64,000 nt of DNA from Patiria pectinifera (taxonomy: Eukaryota > Echinodermata > Asteroidea > Valvatida > Asterinidae). Both the position numbers and the translations under genes were made by a program. Each line of letters begins with the position of its first letter. Within the stretch, counting starts at the first letter, position 1. Of this stretch, positions 25,201 to 37,200 are shown in pieces. The stretch lies in NCBI GenBank assembly GCA_029964075.1, contig CM057150.1, positions 992,001 through 1,056,000 of the forward strand, given 5' to 3'. The notes under the pieces are model-generated. The model made no database searches. It had not been told where the DNA came from and was given only the letters and a program-made list of their open reading frames with translations.

Positions 25201-28200
25201 AGCAAAACATACTACATGTTAACATGGTTAATATACATAGACATGAACGAACTGAATATAGTTTTATTGACAGTGACTGTCCATAGTTGGCCAAAACTAT
25301 GGCTATTACATAGCAAAAGACAGGTAAGGGGAATGAGTTCTAACAATGAAAATAGTTGGTGAAGGATCATGCATCTGAGAAATCTGTAGAAAAAAAGCAA
25401 AACATAAACATTAGATAGAGTACATTTGCAGCTGAGTCCTACATCATTTCATGCTCTTACATGCCTGATGTTGGAAGAGTTGGTTATTAAATTAAAGACA
25501 CACAGTATAGATGAAGATGCATCCCCACTGCACATGATTAAAAGGTGATAAGAGAGTAAAATAACAGAGAGGCAGTCAAGTGTAGATCTGTGTCCAAGGC
25601 TGAAACAGTGAAAGGCCTTGAAATCAACTTTGTTGCAAACATTCTTCTGTCTATTTTGGGTATGAGCAAGGGTTGAAATCAATCTCAACTTGAGAGTACC
25701 GTATTTTCGTATCCTTGTCCTAGAAAAGTTCATCACAAGTTTTCACAAGTCAATCAGTCACATTTTCAAATGGACTGATGGTCGTTAAGGCCGGTTCATA
25801 CTCGGTGTCAAAGCGAATGTGAATTTTGTGACGTGAATTTTGTGACAAGTTTTAGCACTGAAATTTAAAAAAAAATTAACCCCTCAAAAATTGAACCTTT
25901 TCCAAGCAAATGTTTTGTGGCGTCAAATTCGCTGTGTTTCTTTGATTTTGCTTAGAGTAGTCATTACTTGTGACTCAGCTTGTGATCAACTTGTGATTTA
26001 CTTGTGACCGGGCAGATGATGGACTTTTGAAGGATAAAGCTGGCCTCATGTCAACCTACAATTTGCCTGCACCATGACGGAACCATCCTTGGTCAAGGCG
26101 TTTCTCAATGTTGTCCATGAAAAATATAAACACTAGCCGTGCGCCAGCTATGTCCTGTAGAAGGAATGTTTGTTCTTTGCCATCTGATTTGCATATTGTA
26201 ATCTGATTTGCATATTGTAGTTTCAGGAGGTCGCTGTATGGGCTTCCCACAGTGCACCATGCAGCGAGTGTTTTTGTTTTTAGCAGTGAGATACCATCAC
26301 CTGATTATGGACACTATCGACAAACGGCTTGACCAATGAGTTCCCTCGCGGGGAAAGCAAATCACAGGTCGACCCAAGGCCAGCCTTAGGCTACAACACT
26401 TTCCCATCAGTTTTTCCAGCTTCTACTTCTTGCTGTTTCTGCCCGAGACACAGACCCACACTTGACTACAAGACTCTACATGCAAGAACAGAGGATGCAA
26501 TGTAGCTGAGGACCAGACCTGTTACATCAGCATCCTTCTTGGGTCTGAAGACCAAAGGTCCTGTGGCTTTCTTGTCTTTGTGTACTTGGGCATAAGTTGC
26601 TGAAATACAAATATTTATGGGGAAACATATGGGTACACTAAACTAACAATCTTGAGCAAAATGAATGAGTCTGACTGCAACTATCAGCAGACTATGAAAC
26701 ACTGAAGAGGTCGGGGAAAAACCTGAAAGCCTCAACTGAGTTTGCACAAAATGAAACCTGATGTACATGTTGTAAAGAGGTATCTACATGTACTTTTCAG
26801 TTTTGGTATTGATTACGAATCATTCAATGATCTGATGACCAAAATCAATTGACAACTATTCATGTGCAATTTCAGAAAAAAAAATCTTATCCTGTAACTC
26901 GGAAATTTGAAGGAAATGGCATTCCACAAACATTTTTTTTCTTCTGCCGAAACAGGAAGTTGCGTTTATTTTTGTAAAAACCACATGAATGTTGACAAAC
27001 TGCAATACAACTTGTATTCACCAGGAAACCAAGCTGCATAAACAGAAACTGATACCTCTTTACAACAATCTTCTAGTGGTTTTCAAAACCACAAACCAAG
27101 GTGATCACAATTCCAATTAAGGCCTTGGCCATCGGCAAAACGTTTCCAAAGAAACACTTATCCTGTCAAGGTACAGTTCTTCCTTGTCATTAATCAACAT
27201 GTCCAACCTAAAACAAAATAGGAATTCATGGTTGAAGAAGAAAGAAAAACATTACATTCAAGTCAACAAAATGTAAACAGCTCAACAAGGAAAGACATCT
27301 CAACACAGAAAGACACACAACACTTATTTGCATTAATCCAGAAGTTTTGAGTATTGAAGTTCAGATAGAAGTGGTTTTCAGGGTTTTGTTTATGAAAGGT
27401 TTACCGTTGTTCAGCAGGGCTTCATTTGTTATGCCATTGTTCTCCTCTGGCTGCACATCATGGCTGAAAAGATGGGGGAAAAATAAGAATATAAATCAAA
27501 TAAACTGATGAATGAAAGCTTTAAGAGGGACTTCATGTTTAAAGACTCATTCAGCGATAGCCATTTTCTGAAGGGGCACCAGGCTTGTAAACACACACTC
27601 CAGGCTCCTTCAACCAATAGTGTTATTTAAATGTGCATACAGTACACGTTGTCTTTAAGAATGTTTTCGGCATGAGCGCGGATAAAGAATGACTTCTAAT
27701 TTTGTTTGCCAAATTAGTTTAAAGCAAGTCAAAATCTGTTGATTAATTTCATAACCTCACGTTATCAAACTAGTGAGTCTCATGTGACCCGCCTGAGTGC
27801 CATGTTGCATTTCTTCATCACACCTTATTTTCCAGCTAATTTCTTTTGTATGTTTTGACTTATGTTAGAATTGTCTATGAACAAATGACATACCGGTATG
27901 CCATTCCTTGAAGTTACTAAGTTCTGAGGTAAAACAAATTTTCTCTGAGACAGAGGCATGTCACTGGAAACACAGGTACGTACATTTTCAAGGAAAACAA
28001 AAATGGCATTGATTTGCAGTAAATTTATAATAAATTATAAAATCCTTACACTAATAATTTATTTTCCTTGACTGTTTCAATAAATTCAAAATGGAAATTT
28101 AACCAAGTCATTATCTTTTTTCTACATGTTTTTAACAATGAGTCAATTTCATTATTTTTAAACAAAGTACAATTTGGTTAGTGATGTGAATAAACTGGAC

Positions 28201-31200
28201 ATAACATAATAAAAACCAAAAGCAACAATCAACAGATGACATAAAACACATCAAATAACTTTCAGTTTCACTTAGGAAACCACAAATGAGCCTTTGGGCA
28301 GGAATTATTGGTAGATTGGGAAGGATTTGGCCAAGGAAATTACGCTCTCAAACAAAGAATAGCAAGCTCAGGCACTGCCTGTTACTTGTACATGTACAAG
28401 TGGGGTTTTTCCAAGTCACAGACCCACTTTAATGTTAGTAACTTCCTGAATTCTGAACAAACAACAAAACTGAACTTTCAAAGACCTAGAAAGCTGATGC
28501 TTGGCAACTACATGTAAACTAATGATTAACAATACTACTAATGCTTGCAGTACCTGTATTTATTCACTTTATAGAAAAGCTATTTAATAAAACCTACTTA
28601 AGTGATCTCAAATAATTAAATCGTAAAAGTTACAAGGGTCTTATGTTTGTCTTTCACGAGAATATCTATTTTCTTAAGGAAGAATAACTGGCTCAAGTGG
28701 GTGAAGGGGGGGGTGTTGTTTGACATCCCTCCAGCAGACAATTTCTTAGGAGAACAACTGTACTCCCATGTGGTCCTAGCCAGGAATTGAACCTGGGCCA
28801 CATTGGTGAGAGGCAATCGCTTTAGCCTCCCATGCCACCCTCATGTATACATGGTAGCCATAACACCCCCCCCCCTTCCTATTTCAAACTTGACAAAATA
28901 ACAGCAGTCTGTGGGTTCCAATGTACACATGCAAACCAAAACTTGTATACAGTGAGTATACAGTGCTCATGACATACATGTACACATACCTGTATGTTAA
29001 TTGTTTGAAAGGCAAGACCAAAGTAAATAATTAACACATACCGGTACCCTAACAGCTTTATTTCATGAGGTTCTTCACAATTTTCCCCATGTAGTGAAAT
29101 TAATTATTATCAACTGACCTTTGCTCTTGTAGTTCAACGTCTCGAATATCATCAGCAGGGCTGAAGGAATCTACAAGAAATAGTACAAGAGAAAAGTACC
29201 CCTTTTAAAGAGAGTCCGTCAAAATGAGTTTTTGGATAGGGCACAATCAAGGTTATAAATACCAATTCCAGTCTTATAAATTAAAAATAGAGATGAAGCC
29301 AAAGACTTTTCATCTCTTTCGTTTACAAAAGATCGATCGACTCAGCTTTACCAACCTTCCTTGCTATTCCTCTTCTTGGGTGAGGTCCTGACCAAATAGA
29401 CAATCAGAACAACGATGATAGTGATGAGAACAAGGCCTCCTAATGTCGCTCCAACAATAAGGCCAATATCGGGTCTGAGGGGTGCATTAGTTGGCTTGAC
29501 TATCACTAAGGAGCAGTAAAAAGTATTAGAATCATTATTATTATTACCCTTTTCATCATGCCAAAGCAAACGTTCCAAAGATAATCTCAGCTAAACGGAG
29601 AAATACATCTAAATTCTTAATATGTGGTGTCAACAGGTCACTGCAACATTGTGGACTGCAATTTGAAAGTAAAGATTTCCCTGTACACATGCAAGATAAA
29701 CACAATTCACACAACCACAGCTTCTAACAAACTGGTCAGGAAGGGTTTTAGCAGTGCAATTTTTTGCATAATACACATTTGCTATAAGATTTGAGGCTTT
29801 GCATGGTCGAGACCAAAGACAAGGTAATGCAGGACTGTTCTTATCAGAACTAAAACTACTTAGCGAAAGTTGATAATAAGCAGGACAAGTTCTTTTAAGA
29901 ACTAAATATCTACTGAGTAGTAGTTATTACCACATGGTGTTACCGCAAACCAAAACACTACACATTTGCTTAAAGCACTTGATTTTAAAGCCTATTTAGC
30001 GTTTAAATCAGACTAAATCAAACGCTAAGGAAATATGTTACGAAAAAAATTAATTTGCTGACAACCAGTCAGGTGTACATCATATCTTATTTTGGCTTTA
30101 AAAAGGCTTTACTAAGCAAATTTTCACTTCTTACATGTAGTAATTTAAGTCTTAAGAAAATATACAATAAAACTGGATCAAATTTTTCAGAAGACAGAGT
30201 GCAACAGTTACCAATTTCAGGATCTGCTGGTTCACTACAAGTTCTGCCATTAGTGCCAAAGCAGTATTTAGATTGGACAGCAACAATGTCCCCTACAGCT
30301 CGTCTTCTTCGCTTCTGTGATGATGCACACCATTCAGAGAGGGTAACTGTCTGATCAGACTCAATGCAAGCTCCACACTTCTGCCAGGCATCGTTGCCTT
30401 CGTATTGGACTTCCAGCTGGATGCATCCATTCCCTTTATTCAACCCTTCAACTTCCACGGTTCCACTTTGCTTGTTATACTTAACAGTGATACCTGATAA
30501 TTGGATATTAAAAAAAGGTCATGAACAGGTACCGGTATGTATAATCTTACAAACCTAAATCATACATGTACGGTATGTATAAATCATTTCAATCCCTCAA
30601 TTTTCATGGAAACAGAATCCACTATACTGATCCTTAAAGATCAGTCAGGATTTTAGGGGAGGGACGAGATAGCCGTACCCATGAAGTAAGCAACAGGACT
30701 TTAATGTTTCCTGCCTCATTGATGCAATTTTCCATTCTGAGAACTCTAGTTTTTAGCACAAGGGTGGGACAGATTTTTTCCTTTCATTTTGTTTACGGCT
30801 GAAACTCTCCTTTATTTAATTTTTAATGTACAGTAAACTCCAGCTAAGTCGGCACTCTCGGGACCCGAAAATTTACACGAATGCCGACATCTGCTGTAAG
30901 TGTTCATTTTGCCAACTTACATGAATGGCCTTTTTTGCACATGATTCATTGCACTAATTGGTTTCAATTTACCCTGGTTTATCTCCTTAATGCTTGAGTT
31001 GAATCCAGCAAATTATAATCCTCGAATTTTAAAATCACGGGCTGGGTTATTGTTAGTGGAGATCTAGTATAGAAAATAGTAATACATGTACGTGTACAGT
31101 TACGAATTAAATGCGTGCGTGGTATTGATTGCATCATTCAATAAGACAACCCCCAAAATAGACAGAGCGCATGCGTACAGGACTAGAGGGAGTATTGGTA

Positions 31201-34200
31201 TTGATATATGTTCACGATGCATGCAGTAGTGAAAAATTTCTTGGCTTGGCTATGCAGCGACATTGCGATGCAGCGATCACGGGCTGTGCCAAACCACATT
31301 TCACTCGACACTTCTTGCCAACTGCAGTACAGGAAGACGATGCAATGCGTGATTCTTTGAATGTCGACTTACACAAAGGATTTTGTTGTGCTTTTTATGG
31401 AAAGGGGACTGAGAGTAACACGACGACTGAGTGAAATGGCGACTTATAAAAACCGACTTAGAAATAAAAAATTCAATGGAAATACATTAAAGATAATCGG
31501 GACTTTAGTCAGACGGCTGACTTAAGCAATTTGGCGAGTTGTATGATACTATTGGGCGAATCCACGCCGGAATCGAATAGAATCGACCCCAACCTCGGAA
31601 TCAGAATCGCGATTCCACTTTTTTGAGGAATCGATTCTCTGTTGTAGCCGATTCCAGTTCCCCGAGCGTCGATTCCAGTCTTCGAGCGACGATTTTGAAG
31701 ACCGGCCAACTCAAACGCGCCTTCAAAGAACATCCGATTCTTTAACAAAACGGCCCCTTTACAGTTTTAAAAGTATGCAGTGCGTCAAAGACAAACTGAT
31801 AGTACATCTCTCTGATGAAGCCGTCCTCTTACATAAAGCTTTAACAGCTCCGCGGCATATTAAATATCACAAAGTGAGCTATTTTGTTTGTGTAATACAA
31901 AGGCAGCCAGCACCGCGCGCCGAAACGACATTTGTCGACATGGCCGCGCCTGCCTGCCGCTACACATTTTCTCACGAAATGATTTTCTTTCATTGACGTA
32001 AACTTTTCATTTGTCTGAGCAAATCAGGTTTCCTATCATCACAGGAATTTTTCACAGCCACTGGAAACGGTATGCAGCTCCCGAAAATTTGAAAAGATTG
32101 TTGTAAAATCCATGAAAAAAAGTTTGTCTCGGATTATTTTGTCCTTTTCCGTCAAAAAACAATACAGTCCTGCACTAACGTTAATTGAAAGAACCAGCAA
32201 GTGGCTATGAATCGCCGGCTATTTTCGAAAAACAAATCCATGCATTATGGACTGCAAAGTTCCACATGCATACGAGGTGAAAAAATCATTCCCATATAAG
32301 CATTGCATACCTAAAAACCGCTGTGAATAAAACACCAGCCGAGCGTAAGTGAGGGGAAAATCTGGGGCGCCCATGTACTGTATAACGTGGAGCCATCGCG
32401 TGTTTTGACAACCAAGCTGTATTTCTCATCTCGGGAATTCCCCTTGCAGATGACCACATGCTGAGGGCCTGTGTATACTGTCATTTGATTGGCAAGTTGG
32501 TCTCGTTTTCCCCTTTCACGACCCAACCACGTGATGTTTTTATGTGCACATCGTGCCGCGAGGGCGTGGTTCGATTTGATAGATTTTGCTTGTGCAATCG
32601 CAATTCACATGCTATGATATGAGACACAATCATAGTCGGACCGGTGGATCTGCAAAGATCGGGGAAAATAAATTAAAACATTCAAAATATTCCTGTAAAT
32701 TTTGTAGGTACTTGTATGTATGGATTCATTGGCAATGTCCCAACTTCTGAAGCTACATTCAAAAGTCAAAGAGCGGCAAAGTCAAGTCGAATCGACATCA
32801 AAAGTTTCCAGGGTCCGTACGCGAATGAGAACTGCACAGTAGAAAATTGTGTTTTTATGAATGGTAGTGGCTGCATGGTACTTGGCGATCGATCGTGAAT
32901 GTAGTGTTGAATCAATTTACCAGCGATCCATGCTGCGATTATAACGTGACCATCAATAATGAAATCGTGCGGAGAAATTCTATGTATTCCAATATGATTA
33001 TCACGCTAACATACAGAAAACAACAATATTATGTTTGGCAACCATTTCGATGGAAAATGCCAGTTTTTCAGGGTGATTTCCACAATATTTTCAACTGTTT
33101 TGATTGATAGTGCCAAACTTAGGTGAGCTCTGATTTTGATCTTGCGTGTTTTCCGCAGGGGAAACAGAACTTGTTGTCGACAGTCGAACATTTATTTTAT
33201 TGTGTTTCCTGCCCAAAACGTGACTTTCCTTTTATAATTAAATGACTAGGCCTATAACTTAAGAAAGCCATTACACCCACAGTGACCTCATTATTTGCAT
33301 TTTGATTGTAATGTATTTGTTTGTTTTGTTGGGTTTTTCCGATTTTTAATTTTATGTGATGTTTTTGCTTTTTTGATATTATTTTTTTGCAAAAATTATG
33401 GAATCGATTCCGAATGGAATCGCGATTCTCAGACGGAATCGGAATCGATTCCAAAAATGCTGGATTCGCCCAAGCCTATTGTACGATGTCGACTTGGCCG
33501 GAGTTTACTGTATTAGATTGCGAACTTCAAAATTAGTCAATGTTTGCCACGTAAACATTTATGAATGATCTTTAGAAGTTGCCTACATGTATATCTACAT
33601 GTACATGAACATACCGGTACATGTACAAGTACATGTACCTCACAAGTGACAATATTAAGAAAGGAAAACAACTACTTTTTATCACCATGACCATGATGAC
33701 CTACCGGTACGTATACATGTATGCAAAGGGCATACAATTTGTGATGTTTGTTTTGGTGACAGGATAAAAAGATAATTGAACAAATCCATGTACATGTACA
33801 TACAGATTATCAAAGTTAACATACCTGAGTCTGGGCCTGGTGGATTAGCTACAAGAAAAACAAAGAAAATAACATTGAAAAGATTAATAAATGACAGGAA
33901 CATCTGAAAGATTTTGCATGTAGTTTATACCGGGGTATGCCCGAGTACAAAGTAAAATACATGTGGAACATGGTGCTGCCATTCTGCTGACAGTTTTCCA
34001 GACCTACAAGTACCGGGTGCATGTACATAATATTGTCTAGCTACGGTATATATTTACATTTGCACTTTTCTATACGAAGCTTGATGTTAATGATGTGCAT
34101 CGGGTCAGGTTGACCAGGCCAACCCGACCCGAAACATTAGAGATATACATGTAAACCGAATCTGAACCGAAACCGCTCTTAACTTCCTCACACCGACCCG

Positions 34201-37200
34201 ACCCGACCCGAAAAAAATAAGGTAAAATCGACCCGAACCGACCCGACCCGAAAAAACCCTGAATACCTTGCTTGGACAAAGTGATCACTTTTTTGTGACT
34301 GCCCTTACCCACGTGGCATGAATTCTTTTGCAAAACCATCGTCTCTCTCTCTGTCATACTTAGTGGGTTGATCGCAAGAGTACCTGTAACTCCGCTTATT
34401 GAACAAACGCATGGTATCATCACGCGGTATCATGAAAACTGTTGCAATGTATCTATTTCTCTGTAAGTCCCACCTGACTGGAGAAATTAATACCGTGGGA
34501 ACTTGATAGTGTGCTCGGTGGCCACACCACACTAGGGCTACAGTCACAGTGACTGTCAATAATATTGAATCACCTAAATTTCTAAACTGTTTCAGTTTAT
34601 TTTGGTTTATTTCTTCTTTTTTTTTCAAAAGATGGCTAAACTGACCCAACCCGACTCGAAAATGAAAATGAAAAACCAAAACCGACCCGAGGCGACCCGA
34701 CTTAAAAGATGGACAAACCGACCTGACCCGACTCGAAGTTGGTTTTGGGTTGGGTCCGTTTCGGGTCGGGTTTGCACATCATTACTTGACATCATAAGAT
34801 CTTTTCTGTTTGTTTTCTGTTCCCCCCTGTTTCTTCAGGCTTACAAATAAAGAGGGAAAAACAATTCTATTAAATGAACCCTTAAATTCTGTTCTGGACA
34901 TTATCTTTCACCATACATGTACCGTACTGGTACAGGTAGGTGTATCTGTATGGGGGGCTGAACACGTATGTATGAGGTATTATATTCCATGGTTTCCATC
35001 ATCCCCTTACTTTTGACTCAGGGGAGGGTGATTTGCCAAAGACAAAATTATAATACCCCCCCCCCCCCCGCCCCAATTATTCATTATTCTATTCACAAAT
35101 GGTCACAACTTTGTCTTTTTAGCATATATATACGTAAAGAAGTAAGCTCATGTACCGTAGGGGGCCTACAATGTACATTGTAGTATGTACCGTACATGTA
35201 CCGTATGTGTGTACATGTACATTTAAAATTATGAACACCAGTAAACTTCAGCTGTTTTGTTAGTTTTAACTGAAATAAAGTACACATGACAACATTTGTC
35301 TGAGTCCATTGTCCGACACCATAGTGCTAATTTCCACAAAAGCTACCGGGTAGGAAAAAAAAAGTGTTTGACAAATCATTTCTTTTTCAAATTATATATA
35401 TTTTTTTTCAGAATAAAAATCCACTTTATGATTTAATATTTTCTTATGCATACTGTTGAATTGTCAAAAATGTGTGAACATGTAGGCTATATACATGAAA
35501 CGGCCCATACACAATAAACAGCGCCCTCTACCATGCATACAGTATTATGGACCCCGACCCCTTCCTCAACCCATATTAGAATTTGCAAGGCTGGAACAAT
35601 TTCAGGTTTTTTCCCCACCATCATCCCCAGTCGGCAACACAAACCTTAACCGCAGGATAATTGAATGAATTTTATTTCCTCGTTCATTAATCACACTTAG
35701 TGTGAAACAATTTTTGACAGCTTGCAAATGTTTGTTCACTCTGCTTCTAAGATTTCAAAAGACTGGGAATTTCCCACAAAATACCAAGTTTTGTACCTTT
35801 CCTTTTGAATTTCAGTAGACCGAAGGCAAGTATTGTGCTTGTACTTTGGACCCTGGAGTTACATGTAAACTTGACAATACGGCCATGACATAATTACACC
35901 TTGTTACCTGAGCAAGTAATGTTGTTTGTTCATTGTGTCTTACTTTTTAAATGATTTTCCCACCCTTTTTAATTATGTTCAATTCTCAAATGGAATCTCA
36001 GATGGGACGACATGGATCTTTATAAAAAAAAAAAGAGGGGGGGGGTGGAAACACACAAAAAACATTGTACAATTTAAAAAATAAAGGAAAGAATGACAGA
36101 AATCCAAATGCACCAAATGTTTTATTTCAATGGCCTTATAATCAAAGTACAAGTCCTACAAATGAGGAACTACACATAATGGTTCCCACGGTGAAGTTGC
36201 ACAATAGTAAAATGATCAACAAAAGCCAGCCTTGACAGCCTGTGGCATTGTATGGGTTTCTTTTTATAGGCCAGGCTGAAAATGTTTATCGTTTCCTGTT
36301 TCCTCTTTGGCAGGTTTATTGTTTCAACATGCCCAAGAATCAAGGAAGTTTCAAGCACTATTGTGGCAAGCAGGGGTATTGCCATTATGCCTTTTTGGAC
36401 ATGTAAAATCACAATTTGGTCATCCTTTTGAGTTATTTAATGCATGAACCATAGAGGGAGACATTTTTGAATACCCATATTAAGGTTGAGTGAAGGCACT
36501 TCTTTGTGGAGTACTGTACATTACAATCTACATGAATTTTACAATGTACATTTAACACATGTACACGTGTACATGTACAAGTAGTTTTAAGGAATGCAAC
36601 ATTACTTTGCAAACACAGTTTGGAGCAGCCTTGCTCTTCTTCCATTAAAAATATCAAAACTGAAGGGGGAAAAAGGGCCATTTGAAATTTTTGCACTATT
36701 AAAAAAAATATGAATTGTTGCATAAAATTGTCCAAAAATAGAATAGGCCAGCATGTTTAGTACACAAATTTACCTTAAAAGGCCCATTTTAAAATCAAAG
36801 TTTTTTAGGAGAAACAAAATATTTTTGCTGGATGGGAGGTCATGATCCAGGAAAGAAATGTCCCAAAAAATAGTCTGCACTTGACAAGAAACCAGAGTTC
36901 ATATGGGTTATCAGACAATGAGCATGGCAAGGCAAATATGAAAGGGGATTTTTTATGCCATTACTCAGCTCTACCAGACAACAAAAGGTGTTTACTACTT
37001 ATTTTTTTACAAAGTTATTTCCGCATAATTGCTAGACCATGATTTACAGAAAACTGCATTACACAGCAGGTTTCAAAACTTTAAGGGTTTTGCCAATTGA
37101 TGTTTATTTTATCAAGTACTTCCTTGTTGGATCATGTATCTTGCATGTTCACAAGAAGTGAATTTTCCAGATGGTGAAGAAATCTGCCAAAAATAGTTAA

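Noticed and set aside
25797-26450. Possible MITE starting TTAAGGCCGGTTCATACTC
   Set aside because: The left part looks like a transposon end, but I could not find a matching inverted end or target duplication.
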